Positions 1-10,100 of a stretch of DNA of 64,000 nucleotides are shown here, piece after piece. The position numbers were made by a program, and so were the translations under genes. The notes beneath the pieces are model-generated. The model was not told where the DNA came from. It searched no databases and was given only the letters and a program-made list of their open reading frames with translations. Positions within the stretch are counted from its first letter, which is position 1. Each line of letters begins with the position of its first letter. The stretch comes from Azospirillum thermophilum (GTDB lineage: Bacteria > Pseudomonadota > Alphaproteobacteria > Azospirillales > Azospirillaceae): NCBI RefSeq assembly GCF_003130795.1, contig NZ_CP029356.1, positions 655,001-719,000 of the forward strand. Reading direction: 5' to 3'.

Positions 1-2
1 TC

Positions 3-704
3 CGTGCCAAGTCAGAGATTCCTGGCACCGATGAAGTGCACGAAATTCAACCTCTCTTCGGTCAAGCGTTGTGGATATTCGGTCCGCAGTTCGAGAGTAT
101 TGAGTTTACGTCAAACAGAGGCATGACAACAGTTATCAAGCAGTTGTTTGGTGGCAACCAAAGGGGTTCCCTGAACAGGCCTGATTTCGTGGTTGTTCCA
201 GACGGTAGTGTCGGCTTCTACTCACGCCCGTCCTTCGATACCGAGTTCAATGAGAACGGTATAGATGTTCTTGTGATTGTTGAACTCAAAAGCCCTGGTG
301 TGCCTGTGGGGTCGGATGAGAAGGGGCAGGTCTGGAAGTATATTCGGGAGTTAATGAAAAAGGGCTACGTCACCGACCGGACCTCCGTTTATGGCTACGT
401 ACTCGGTGACAGGATAGATTCTATCGACGGAGGAGAGCGAAAGGAAGGAGATCGTATTTTCATTCGGCCAATGCTTTACAATACCTTCGTCGGCCAGGGT
501 GAAAAGCGGATGCTTAACCTCCATCGACGACTGCTCGATGCTCCGTTCATGCAGGCGGCCATGGCGGAGTTCCTCGCGAAGCCGGAGGTGGAAGCGATGC
601 CTGCCCAAATGTCGTTGCTGAATGTCCCGGCCGTTCAGGAGGGCGGGGAGGTGCCAGCACCACTACCAACTGGTAATTCCCCCGACGAAGCGGTGATGGC
701 CTAA
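3..704 (+). CDS. C-terminal part of a protein with a PD-(D/E)XK nuclease-like motif (5' partial)
   Basis: The reading frame is open to the left edge, so this is the tail of a longer protein; the GTG at 36 is probably internal. The visible 233 residues contain RPDFVV, then IVELKSPG, then GQVWKY. This D...E-x-K...Q arrangement is the signature of PD-(D/E)XK nuclease-fold domains. The last 60 residues are low in complexity (Pro, Glu, Ala) and look like a disordered tail. The rest of the protein lies outside the window, so its family cannot be named; such domains are common at the C-terminus of defence-type ATPases, but that is inference. It ends 11 bp from a convergent small gene, and its codon use is less GC-biased than the downstream region, which suggests horizontally acquired DNA. 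Confidence 0.6.
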   Translation, partial: RAKSEIPGTDEVHEIQPLFGQALWIFGPQFESIEFTSNRGMTTVIKQLFGGNQRGSLNRPDFVVVPDGSVGFYSRPSFDTEFNENGIDVLVIVELKSPGVPVGSDEKGQVWKYIRELMKKGYVTDRTSVYGYVLGDRIDSIDGGERKEGDRIFIRPMLYNTFVGQGEKRMLNLHRRLLDAPFMQAAMAEFLAKPEVEAMPAQMSLLNVPAVQEGGEVPAPLPTGNSPDEAVMA

Positions 705-715
705 AGTGTGTCAGT

Positions 716-1111
716 TCAGTTTCCCATACTTGGCACCTTGCCCGCGTCGATCAGCATCCGCCCCCATGCCCGCCACGTTGGCAGAAGGCCCACGATGGCC
801 GCCAGCGAGAGGGCAGGGGCACTGACTCCCTCGGGCTTGCGGCCCCGCTTCCTCGCGGCCTTCACCTGACGAAGCCGAACGCGGTCGATCTCCTCCCGCC
901 AGCCGTCGGGACCTGCCGCGGCGACCGACTTCAGGAAGGCGGCCAGTTCCGCGTCGGCCATGACGACGGCCTTGTCACGACGCGAGCGCCAGCCCGACGG
1001 CTTGGCTCCCGATTCGTGGAACAGCCGCCGCAACGATCGGGCGATGTCGATGTCGCGGCGGCGGGCAAGCCATTCCTGGACGGCCGCCGCCGTGTCCGTG
1101 GTCGCGGTCAT
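716..1111 (-). CDS. hypothetical protein (131 aa), next to an IS insertion
   Basis: A 131-residue hydrophilic protein with a basic central patch (KAARKRGRKPEG) and Arg-rich helices near the N-terminus (residues 17-30). There is no signal peptide and only a weakly hydrophobic stretch near the C-terminus. I do not recognise the family. The ATG lies only 8 bp from the left end of an IS3-family element, so its promoter, and possibly an original N-terminal extension, has been separated from it by the insertion. It is convergent with the partial nuclease-like gene. Coding potential is judged only from length and amino-acid composition, so it may not be expressed. Confidence 0.45.
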   Translation of the reverse strand: MTATTDTAAAVQEWLARRRDIDIARSLRRLFHESGAKPSGWRSRRDKAVVMADAELAAFLKSVAAAGPDGWREEIDRVRLRQVKAARKRGRKPEGVSAPALSLAAIVGLLPTWRAWGRMLIDAGKVPSMGN

Positions 1112-1119
1112 ATCGACGG

Positions 1120-1144
1120 TGATCTTGCCTCGGTTCGGTGGACA
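1120..1144 (+). repeat. Left terminal inverted repeat of the IS3-family element
   Basis: Pairs with 2368-2392 with 2 mismatches in 25 positions (positions 11 and 17). It lies 8 bp upstream of the start codon of the minus-strand hypothetical gene. Confidence 0.9.
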
Positions 1145-1181
1145 TCTCAGCTAAGCTCCGAGTGGAGTGGGAAGGTGTCTG

Positions 1182-1505
1182 ATGACGAAGACGAGGCGAT
1201 CCTTCACGGACGATTTCAAGCGTGAGGCTGTTGCCCTGCTGGAAGCGAGCGGCCGGCCCCTGGAGCATGTGGCGCGGGAGTTGGGCCTGCAGGCCTCGGT
1301 GCTGCGGAACTGGCGGCGGGTAGCCCAAGGCCACCCGCCGCGCCCACGGTCTGGTTCCCCTGCCGTATCCGACACGGCCATGCCGGCCAAGCCGGATGAG
1401 CAGACGGCGGAGATCGCGAGGCTGCGACGCGAGCTGGATCGCGTCCGGCAGGAACGCGACATTTTAAAAAAGGCCATCAGCATCTTCTCGGAAACACTGA
1501 GATGA
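1182..1505 (+). CDS. IS3-family transposase OrfA (helix-turn-helix)
   Basis: A 107-residue protein starting at the ATG at 1182, which has a GGAAGG ribosome-binding site 6 bp upstream. The N-terminal half is a helix-turn-helix of the InsE/HTH_Tnp_1 type (RRSFTDDFKREAVALLEASG, then LGLQASVLRNWRR). The C-terminal half is a leucine-zipper coiled coil (EIARLRRELDRVRQERDILK). A slippery heptamer A AAA AAG sits at 1466-1472 in the correct phase for -1 frameshifting, which would make the OrfAB fusion transposase. The stop codon overlaps the orfB ATG (ATGA at 1502-1505). Confidence 0.93.
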   Translation: MTKTRRSFTDDFKREAVALLEASGRPLEHVARELGLQASVLRNWRRVAQGHPPRPRSGSPAVSDTAMPAKPDEQTAEIARLRRELDRVRQERDILKKAISIFSETLR

Positions 1506-2362
1506 GGTTCCGCTTCATTGAGGACCACCGGGACGAGTTCCCGACCCGGCTTATGTGCTCGGTGCTCGAGGTGTCCGCCAGCGGTTACTACGCGTGGCGT
1601 GGGCGGCCGGAAAGCCAGCGGGCCGCCGCCAACCGACAGCTTCTGGTCGAGGTCCGACGCGTTCATGGTCACCACCATGGCCGCTATGGCAGCCCGCGCG
1701 TGCATGCAGCCCTCCGAGCGGAGGGCGTCGCCGCCAGCCGGGGCCGGGTGGCGCGTCTGATGCGCCGGCACGGCATCCGGGGCGCAGCCGCACGCCGGTT
1801 CCGGCCCGTCACGACCGACAGCCGCCATGGCCTGCCAGTCGCTCCCGATCTGCTGGGCCAGGCCTTCCAGGTAGCCGAGCCCAACCGGGTCTGGCTTGCC
1901 GACATCACCTACCTGCCCACCGCTGAAGGCTGGCTGTATCTGGCGGCTCTCCTCGACTTGGCGACCCGGAAGATCGTTGGATGGGCGATGCGCGACCATA
2001 TGCGCGCCGAACTCGCCACCTCCGCCCTGGTCATGGCCATCCAGCGTCAACGGCCAGCCGTGGGCCTCATCCAGCATTCCGATCGCGGCAGTCAGTATGC
2101 CTCCCGGGATTACCGGGACCTGTTGCAGGCGGCCGGGATGCGGCAATCCATGTCGCGCAAGGGCTGCTGCTACGATAATGCTCCCATGGAGAGCTTCTTC
2201 CACACTCTCAAGGTCGAGTTGGTCCATCGTACTCGGTTCGAAACCCGCGACCAGGCGCGCCGGGAGGTGTTCGCCTACATCGAAACCTACTACAATCGCC
2301 AACGCGCCCACTCGGCCATCGGATACATCACCCCCGAACAGGCCGAGCTAAGATCTGCGTGA
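1502..2362 (+). CDS. IS3-family transposase OrfB (DDE integrase core)
   Basis: A 286-residue protein with the rve-type catalytic core: the first Asp in WLADITYLPT, the second in IQHSDRGSQYAS, and the Glu in CCYDNAPMESFFHTLK, followed by the usual YNRQRAHSAIGYITPEQ motif. The N-terminal third is the HTH_21 region (GRYGSPRVHAALRAEG). It lies in the -1 frame relative to orfA and is normally made as an OrfAB fusion by frameshifting at 1466-1472; the ATG at 1502 could give OrfB alone. Full length, no damage seen. Confidence 0.95.
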   Translation: MRFRFIEDHRDEFPTRLMCSVLEVSASGYYAWRGRPESQRAAANRQLLVEVRRVHGHHHGRYGSPRVHAALRAEGVAASRGRVARLMRRHGIRGAAARRFRPVTTDSRHGLPVAPDLLGQAFQVAEPNRVWLADITYLPTAEGWLYLAALLDLATRKIVGWAMRDHMRAELATSALVMAIQRQRPAVGLIQHSDRGSQYASRDYRDLLQAAGMRQSMSRKGCCYDNAPMESFFHTLKVELVHRTRFETRDQARREVFAYIETYYNRQRAHSAIGYITPEQAELRSA

Positions 2363-2367
2363 ACCTG

Positions 2368-2392
2368 TGTCCACCCAACCGGGGCAAGATCA
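2368..2392 (-). repeat. Right terminal inverted repeat of the IS3-family element
   Basis: Reverse complement of the left end with 23 of 25 matches. It begins 6 bp after the orfB stop codon. Confidence 0.9.
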
Positions 2393-2488
2393 GGCATTCG
2401 CTCCTCCCCCGACGTGGACGGGGAATCGAATCACGGATAGCTCGCCTTGGGAATCCCCCTCAGTGAGTCAGCGCCTCCGCTCGCCGGT

Positions 2489-2793
2489 ATGATTCTCGAT
2501 TTCGCCCGCGAGGGCCTGTCCGTGTCGGCAATCGCCCGCCGCACCGGCCTGGACCGCAAAACCATCCGCAAATACATCGCCCGCAGTCTGGAACCGCCGG
2601 CCTACACGCCGCGCCCGCCCAAGCCGACGCTCGTCGGCCCCTTCGAGCCCTATCTGCGCGAGCGCATCGTCGCGTTCCCGGAACTCACCGCCAGCCATCT
2701 GCTGCGGGAGATCCGCGCCCTCGGCTACACGGGCGGCTACACGGTGCTGAAGGATTTCCTGCGCGCCATCCGCCCGAAGATGCCGATCACCGC
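2489..2793 (+). pseudogene. istA: Remnant of an IS21-family IstA transposase (N-terminus only)
   Basis: From the ATG at 2489 about 100 residues match the start of IS21-type IstA proteins: an HTH segment (GLSVSAIARRTGLDRKTIRK) followed by LLREIRALGYTGGYTVLKDF. The homology stops near 2790, before the DDE catalytic core, exactly where IS66-like sequence begins on the opposite strand. The frame continues to 3145 with a composition that does not look like protein. A 14-bp tandem duplication (CGCGACGCCCTCAC twice) lies at about 2796-2823 at the junction. No partner istB is present, so this is a dead fragment. Confidence 0.75.
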
Positions 2794-2800
2794 GACGCCC

Positions 2801-3155
2801 TCACCGCGACGCCCTCACCGCGCGCAGCACCGCCTTGACGGTGGCGCCGTCCATGCCGGCCGGCACGCGCACCACCGCATCGCCGATCTGCACCTCTATG
2901 GCCGGGGGCTCCTTCGGTGCGGCTGGGGGCGGCGTGGTGTCCAGCACCACCGGCGCGAACACCAAGCCCTTCTTCCTGCAAGCGGTTGGCCGCACGCGCT
3001 TCCCGGCGCCAGCCGAATACCTGCTGGGGCCGCAATCCATGACGCCGGGCCACCTCGGGAACAACAGCCCCCGGCACCGCGCCCTCGGCCAAAATCCGTT
3101 CCTTCTCCTCCGGCGACCAAGTCCGGCGGCCTACATCGCCGGTGATCACCTCCAT
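2801..3155 (-). pseudogene. Frameshifted IS66-family TnpA remnant
   Basis: Reading from the ATG at 3155, the frame gives a typical IS66 TnpA start (MEVITGDVGRRTWSPEEKER, then VARRHGLRPQQVFGWRRE). Near 2965-2975 the homology moves to another frame, which continues LVFAPVVLDT...IEVQIGDAVVRVPAGMDG and ends at 2801 as a normal TnpA does (KAVLRAVR). A one-base frameshift therefore splits the gene. The usual tnpB and tnpC partners are absent, and the downstream side runs directly into the IS21 fragment. It is a nonfunctional relic. Confidence 0.75.
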
Positions 3156-3170
3156 GCGGCGCACCCGCAC

Positions 3171-3679
3171 GGGCTACGGGTCAAGCGTAAGGTCGAGCGT
3201 AAACACAAACCGTTCTCCCGATCATGCGATCCGGGAGATTCGCTCCGCCCTGATCTCGCCAAAAGGTGGGACCAGAACACCGCTTACGTTGGACGCACGG
3301 AGGTGCTGACTCGGATTCCATGCGGCGGAACGTCGCAGCACTGGCGGCAGGAATGCCTCTTCCATCGCTTGCGTCGTCGTCTCTGGCCGGTCGCTCCGGT
3401 TCCCGCCCTCGTTGAAGCCCATGGAAGGGACGGAGTGCTCGTGTCAAGGCTAGGGGCGGTGCGCTTGCCATAGGCCCAACATATGGATTTAAAGAAACAG
3501 AAGAGTATTTGACCGTCCCAAAAGCTGTGGTCTTCGTCAAATAACAAAGAAAGTTGATTTATGCCGATGTATGATATTCCTGAAAAGGAAGCATAATCTC
3601 CCTGCTTCTATCCTTAACCTGACATTAAAATTTCCGGCGCGTATCTGGTGTAGGTAAGCACATCAGAGAACGCTCCAAG
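3171..3679. other. Gene-poor stretch upstream of the type IIL R-M gene
   Basis: About 500 bp with no coding region I can support. Short frames on the minus strand (for example 3222-3422) have some protein-like composition but no recognisable family. The part nearest 3171 is probably leftover IS66 end sequence. From about 3480 the sequence becomes A/T-rich and likely contains the promoter of the restriction-modification gene, although I cannot name a convincing -35/-10 pair. Confidence 0.4.
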
Positions 3680-6600
3680 ATGCTTGACAACGCCATGCGG
3701 CCTCGCATGACGGTGGAAGACTTCGTCCGCAAATGGGAACGGTCTTCACTGGGCGAGAGCCAGGGTTCGCACGAGCACTTCATCGACCTTTGCCATGTCC
3801 TGGGAGAACCTCCTCCCGCCGAAGCCGACCCGTCGGCCACCGATTACTGCTTCGAGAAAGCGATCGCAAAGACGGATCGGCGTCCCGGACGGGCCGATGT
3901 CTGGAAGCGTGGCTGCTTCGCGTGGGAATACAAGGGACCCGGCCGCAACCTGGATCAAGCCTATGCCCAGTTGCAGCGCTACGCGCCGGCCCTGGCCAAC
4001 CCGCCGCTGCTGATCGTCAGCGACATGGCACGGATCCGAGTCTACACGAACTGGACCAACGCCGTCACTGTGACGCACGAGATCGGTCTGCAGGATCTGC
4101 TCGATTCCGGCCGGCGGGACATCCTGAAATGGGTCTTTTCCAATCCGGAGCGGCTGCGGCCCGGCCAGACGCGGGCCATGCTGACGGAGGAGGTGGCGGC
4201 CCGTTTCGCGACGCTGGCCGCCCGGTTGGTGGCGCGCGGGCACGACCGCTGGACCGTGGCCCATTTCCTGATGCGCCTGGTCTTCTGCATGTTCGCCGAG
4301 GATGTCGGTCTGCTCGGAAAGGGCCTGTTCACCCGGCTTCTGGACGAGGCCGCGCGTGACCCGGCCGAGTTCGTGCCGCTGGCGGAGCAACTGTTCCGGT
4401 CGATGAAGGACGGCGGGCGTCTCGGGTTCGAAAAGGTCGAGTGGTTCAACGGCGGCCTGTTCGAGGACGCGAGCGCCCTGCCGCTGGACAGGGACGACCT
4501 TGCCATCGTGCGCGAGGCGGCGCGGCTGGACTGGTCGGAGATCGACCCGACGATCATGGGCACGCTGTTCGAGCGCGGCCTGAGCCCGGAGCGCCGCCGG
4601 GCGCTGGCGCGCGAGGTGGTGCGGCGCGACCGGGAGGGCCGCTCCAAAGGGGCGGTGGGCGTCTACTACACGCCCGAACCGACCATCATGAAGCTGGTCG
4701 AACCGGTCATCACCCGGCCGCTGCGCCGGGAATGGGCGGCGGCGCGGGACCGGATCGCAGCCCTGCTCGCCCAGGCCAGGGCAGCGGGTCCCCGGCAGCG
4801 CGACCGGGTGCGCCGCGACGCGCAGGCGCTCTATGACCGCTTCCTCACGCGCCTGCGCCGGTTCCGCGTGCTGGATCCCGCCTGCGGCTCCGGCAACTTC
4901 CTGTATCTGGCGCTGCGCGAGCTGAAGGACCTGGAGCACGAGGTGGTGATCGACGGAGAGACCTTCGGCTTTCCCCGCCAGCTCGAATTCGATCTGAAGG
5001 GCAACGAGCGCCGAAGACCATCGGGCCGGAGGCGGTGCTGGGCATCGACGTGAACCCCCTGGGCGTCGAGCTGGCCCGCATCTCCGTCTGGATCGGCGCA
5101 ATCCAGTGGATGCGCCGCCATGGCTACGACGTGCCGCGCAACCCCATCCTGCAGTCCCTGAAGACCATCGAGCAGAAGGATGCGCTCGTCGACCTGATCG
5201 GCGGCGAGACCCGCTGGCCCGATCCGCAAGCCCTCGCTACGGGATACGGGGACGGTGACGATGGGGAGCCGTACCGGATGGTCATCGTCGGCAACCCGCC
5301 TTTCCTGGGGGACAAGACGATGCTGGGCGAGCTGGGAGAGGAGTATGTGACCCGCCTGCGCCGCCTGTTCGAGGGCCGGGTGCCGGGTGCTGCGGATCTC
5401 GTCTGCTACTGGTTCGAGAAGGCGCGCGCCCTGCTGGAGGAGGGCCGGGTGGAGCGGGTCGGGCTGGTCGCCACCAACTCCATCCGCGGCGGCGCCAACC
5501 GCACCGTCCTCGACCGTATCCGCGCCGGCGGCACCATCGTGGAGGCGTGGTCCGACGAGCCCTGGACGGTCGACGGCGCCGCCGTCCGTGTGTCGCTGGT
5601 GTGCTTCGGCCCCAAGGGCCTGGACGAAAAGCCCCGGCTGGACGGCCGCGAGGTGCCGGAGATCTTCGCCGACCTGACCGGGGGTGGCGTGGATTTGACG
5701 AGGGCGAGGCCACTGGCGGAGAATGAGGGGGTGTGTTTTGAGGGCATCAAGAAATACGGCTCCTTCGATGTTCCCGGGTCTACGGCGCGCGCTTGGCTGT
5801 CCAGTCCCCTCAATCCGAACGGGCGGCCGAACGCCGACGTCCTGCGCCCCTGGCTGAACGCGCTGGATGTCGTCCGACGCTCTTCGGACAGCTGGGTGAT
5901 CGACTTTATCGGCCTGGAGGAAGAGGAAGCCGCCTTGTACGAGGCGCCCTTCGAGCACGTGTTGCGCAACGTCCGTCCGGAACGGGACAAGGACCGCAAC
6001 GAACGGACCCGGCGCGTGTGGTGGCAGCACGAGCGCCCCCGTCCCGAACTGCGGACCAGTCTCGCCGGGCTTTCCCGCTGCATCGTGACGCCGGTCGTCG
6101 CCAAGCACCGGGTCTTCGTGTGGCAGTCCACCAGCGTGTTGTCGGCCAATCTGCTGGACGTGATCGCCCGCGACGACGACACGACCTTCGGCATCCTGCA
6201 CAGCCGCTTCCATGAGCTGTGGGCGTTGCGGCTGTGCACATGGCTTGGGGTAGGGAACGACCCCCGCTACACGCCGTCCACCACGTTCGAAACCTTCCCC
6301 TTCCCAGAGGGCCTAACGCCCGACATCTCAGCCTCAACCTACGCCGGCGATCTCCGCGCACAGGCCATCGCGGAGGCGGCAAAGCGGCTGAACGAGCTGC
6401 GGGAAAACTGGCTGAATCCACCGGATCTCGTAAAGACGGAACGGGAAGTGGTGCCGGGCTTTCCCGACCGCCTGCTGCCGCGCGACGAGGCCGCCGCCGC
6501 GATCCTGAAGACCCGCACCCTCACCAACCTCTACAATCAGCGCCCGGCGTGGCTCGTGCAGGCCCACGCGGCCCTCGACGCCGCCGTGGCCGCCGCCTAC

Positions 6601-6855
6601 GGCTGGCCCGCCGACATATCCGACGAGGAGGTTCTGCGGCGCCTCCTGGCCCTGAACCACGCGAGACCGGCGGCGGATGCCGTGAAGCGCCGGAAGAAGG
6701 CCGCGAAGCCCATCAACCGCAACCAAGGGAATCTTCTGCTGCCGCTTCCCGGTGGCAAGCCGGCGCAGTCCGCCCCTGCGGAAACCCCCGAGACGGAAAC
6801 GGAGCGCGCCACCGCATCTGCTCGCGCGAATCCTCGCCGGAGAAAGGCCGGATGA
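3680..6855 (+). pseudogene. Type IIL (MmeI-like) restriction endonuclease-methyltransferase, split by a one-base frameshift
   Basis: Two frames, 3680-5053 and 5035-6855, together encode one protein of about 1058 residues. Near the N-terminus Asp73, Glu83 and Lys85 give D-X9-E-X-K, the catalytic spacing known from MmeI. A helical connector follows, then an N6-adenine methyltransferase with SAM motif DPACGSGNF (about residue 400) and catalytic NPPF at 5292-5303, then a C-terminal target-recognition region. Such enzymes cut DNA and methylate one strand in a single polypeptide. The frame breaks at about 5005-5015 (GAGCGCCGAAGACC); one extra base there would restore ...PKTIGPEAVLGIDVNPLG. As written the methyltransferase would be truncated just after motif I. 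The start is uncertain: in-frame ATGs at 3680, 3695 and 3710. The last ~10 bases overlap the predicted tracrRNA. Confidence 0.85.
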
Positions 6856-6986
6856 CCGGGGTGGGGCATCGCCCAAACAAGAAGGGGCGAGCCGTAGCCC
6901 GCCCCGCATCTTGTGCCTGCCGAAGCAAGCTTGTTAACGGCTGGACCACGGTTTCCCATCGGCTAAAACAGGCAGCGTTTCCAGCT
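6845..6986 (-). ncRNA. tracrRNA: Predicted tracrRNA of the type II-C CRISPR system
   Basis: The plus strand at 6933-6969 reads as a near copy of the crRNA-sense repeat (GGCTGGACC-A-CGGTTTCCC then ATCGGCTA), so its minus-strand transcript can pair with the repeat part of the crRNA over about 27 nt. Downstream in the minus direction come three hairpins: 6915-6930 with a TTCG loop; a long two-part stem at 6877-6914 (ACAAG/CTTGT outside, GGGGCG/CGCCCC inside); and 6864-6874 (GGGC/GCCC). A weak CCGG-TCAT-CCGG stem and a pyrimidine run near 6840-6858 may end it. The anti-repeat-then-hairpins order matches Neisseria-type II-C tracrRNAs. The exact ends are estimates. Confidence 0.82.
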
Positions 6987-6992
6987 GAAAAG

Positions 6993-7020
6993 AGAGTAGC
7001 AGAGCCCTTCACACGGTCAA
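6993..7020 (-). promoter_or_regulatory. Predicted tracrRNA promoter
   Basis: On the minus strand TTGACC (7015-7020) and TACTCT (6993-6998) are separated by 16 bp, giving a start near 6985, about 15 nt before the anti-repeat. The -35/spacer geometry is the same as the promoter-like arrangement inside the CRISPR repeats. It is divergent from cas9, whose start codon is about 90 bp away. Confidence 0.5.
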
Positions 7021-7108
7021 GGGTTGTGATACGCTCAGCCCCAAAGAATTTTCAGAGAATCTCCGGCGCCTGCACTCACGCGTAGTCAATTCATAAGCGG
7101 ACCATCTC

Positions 7109-10100
7109 ATGCAGCCCTACCGCCTTGCTCTTGACCTCGGCACCAATTCCCTCGGCTGGTGCGTGCTGGACTTGGACCGCAGCGATCCTCCCAGGCCGAA
7201 GGGCATCCGGCGGATGGGCGTGCGTATCTTCACCGACGGACGCAACCCGCAGGACAAGAATTCGCTGGCGGTGGCGCGGCGGATCGCGCGGCAGATGCGG
7301 CGGCGGCGCGACCGGACGCTGGTGCGCCGCGCGCGGCTGATGGCGGCGCTGATCCGCTTCGGCCTGATGCCGGGCGACCGGGCTGCGCGCAAGGCGCTGG
7401 AGCGGCTCGACCCGTTCGCGCTTCGCGCGCGGGGGCTGACCGAGCGGCTGGAGCCGCAGGAGATCGGCCGCGCGCTGTTCCACATCAACCAGCGCCGCGG
7501 CTTCAAGGCGATGCGCGGCACCGGCGACGCGGAGGAGGCGGGCAAGATCCGCTCCGGCATCGACCGGCTGGACGTGCAGATGGCGGAGGCCGGCACGCCG
7601 ACGCTGGGCGCCTTCTTCGCATGGCTGCGCGCGAACGGGCGCAGCGTGCGCGCCCGGCTCGTCGGACGCGGCGCCAAGGCCGAATACCCCTTCTACCCGG
7701 CGCGCCCGATGCTGGAGGCCGAGTTCGACGCGCTGTGGGCGGCGCAGGCGCGCCATCACCCGGAACTGCTGACGGAGGAGGCGCGGACCACCCTGCGCCA
7801 CCGCATCTTCCACCAGCGCCCGTTAAAGCCGCCGCAGGTCGGCAAATGCTCCCTGATCCCCGAGGATGAGCGCGCCCCGCGCGCTCTGCCCTCGGCGCAG
7901 CGTTTCCGCCTCTACACCGAACTCGCCAACCTCCGCATCATCATGCCGGACCGCAGCGAATGGCCGCTGACCGTCGAGCAGCGCGATACCATTCTGCGCG
8001 CCGCGCGTGCCAAGCCGACAAAGAAGGCCATTGGCTTCAAGGACATCCGCAAGGTGCTGAAGCTCGGCTCCGACGTCGAGTTCTCCACGAATCCACCCGC
8101 CGGCCGGAACTGGCGACCGACGAGACCTCGGCCGTGCTGGCCGACAAGAAGCGCTTCGGCCTGCGCTGGGCGCGGCTGACCCTGGCCGAACAGGACGAGG
8201 TGGTCGAGCGGTTGCTGTCGGAAACCGATGAAGGGGCGCTGATCGACTGGCTGGTCGCGCGCTGGGATCTGGAACCGGACGCCGCGGCCCGCGTGGCCGA
8301 CGCACCGCTGCCCGATTTCCACCTGCGCGTCGGCCGGAAGGCTCTGGCCGCCCTGCTGCCGGTGCTGGAGACCGAATCGCGCGACGGGCGGCCGATCCGG
8401 TATGACGAGGCGGTGCCCGTCGCCTTCCCCGGCGCCCATCATTCCGACCGCCGGCCGGGCGAGCGGTTCGACCGGCTGCCCTACTACGCGAAGGCGCTGG
8501 AACGCCACGTCGCCTTCGGCACCGGCGAACCCGACGACCCGGAGGAAAAGCGGCTCGGCCGGCTCACCAACCCCACGGTCCACATCGGGCTCAATCAGGT
8601 GCGGACGGTGGTCAATGCGCTGATCGAGCGCTATGGCCCGCCGTACGAGATCGTGGTGGAACTGGCGCGCCCGTTGAAGCAGAGCCAGGAGGCCCGCCGA
8701 CGGAACGAGAAGGAACAGGCGGAGAACCAGCGCAAGAACGAGGAGCGCAAGGCGCTGCTGCGCAGCGTCAACGCGCCGGTCAACGGCCGCAACCTGATGA
8801 AGCTCCGGCTGTGGGAGGAGCAGGGCACCGGCGTCAACCGCCGCTGCCCCTACACCGGCGAGACCATCGGGCTGGAACTGCTGCTGTCGGACAAGGTGGA
8901 CATCGACCACATCCTGCCCTTCTCCCGCACGCTGGACGACAGCGCCGCCAACAAGGTCGTCTGCCTGACCGCCGCCAACCGGGACAAGCGCAACCTGACG
9001 CCCTACGAGCGCTGGCACGGCGACGAGGTGCGCTGGTCGCGGATTCTCGGCTGCGTCGAGGATCTGCCGCCCAACAAGCGCTGGCGCTTTTCGGAGGGCG
9101 CCATGAACCGCTGGGACGAGGAGGGCGGCTTCCTCGCCCGGCAGATCACCGACACCCAGTATCTCGCCCGGCTGGCGCGGGAGTATCTGCGCCACGTCTG
9201 CAACCCCGACCGCGTGCGGGTCTCGCCGGGGCGGCTGACCGCCCTGCTGCGCCGGCGCTGGGGCATCGACTCGATCCTGCGCGACCACAACCGCGAGGGC
9301 GGTGACGTGCCGGTGGATGCGACCTTCGCCAAGAACCGCGACAACCACCTGCACCATGCGCTGGACGCGGCGGTGATCGGCTGCATCGACCAGGGCATGG
9401 TGCAGAAGGTTGCCCAGGCCGCCTCCCGCGCCGAGGATCTCGGGCTCGACCGCCTGATGGACGACATCGACGATCCCTGGGACGGCTTCCGCGACGAGCT
9501 GGCGGTGCGGGTGCGCGGCGTGACCGTCTCGCACAAGCCGGAGCACGGCACCGGCGGTCGCCTGCACGAGGACACGGCCTATGGCCCGACCACGGAGGCG
9601 GAGCGGGCCAAGGGCTTCAATCTCGTCTACCGCAAGCCGCTCGACGGCCTGACGGAGGGGGAGGTGAAAGCCATCCGCGCGCCCGAGCTGAGGAAAAAGG
9701 TGCAGGAACGGCTGGACGGGTGCCGGGCCGCAGGCATGGACCACAAGCAGGCGATGCTGCGCGTCGCGGCCGAGCTTTCGTCGCACGAAGGGCCGTGGAA
9801 GGGCATTCGGCATGTGCGTATTCTGAAGAAGGAAGCGTCGCCGATCTGGCTGCCGGACGCCGACGGCCGGATTTACAAGGGGCTGATCGCCGGCGATATC
9901 CATCATGTCGACATCATCGCCCGAGACGACGGACGATGGATCGGCCGCGCCGTTACGCTGTTCGACGCTCGGCGGACCGCACTTCCGGATGGGCGGGCCG
10001 CGCCTTGCGCGCCGGGCGAGAGCGAGCGGTTCGTGATGCGTCTGCACAAGGGCGATGCGGTGGCGCTGACGCAAGACGGTCGCCGGCGGGTGATGAAGGT

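Larger units (their letters stand above)
1120..2392 (+). mobile_element. Complete IS3-family insertion sequence, 1273 bp
   Basis: The element is bounded by 25-bp terminal inverted repeats at 1120-1144 and 2368-2392 that match at 23 of 25 positions, both starting TGATCTTGCC and ending GGTGGACA. It contains the two overlapping frames orfA and orfB typical of IS3 elements. Flanking bases (left ...GACGG, right GGCAT...) do not show an obvious 3-5 bp target duplication, so the flanks may have rearranged since insertion. Both frames are intact, so the element is potentially active. Confidence 0.93.

Noticed and set aside
1115..2397. Target-site duplication flanking the IS3-family element
   Set aside because: Neither 3, 4 nor 5 bp match on the two sides of the inverted repeats.
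3222..3422. A 66-residue minus-strand frame with fairly protein-like composition
   Set aside because: No family, no clear ribosome-binding site and surrounded by IS remnants; not enough to call a gene.
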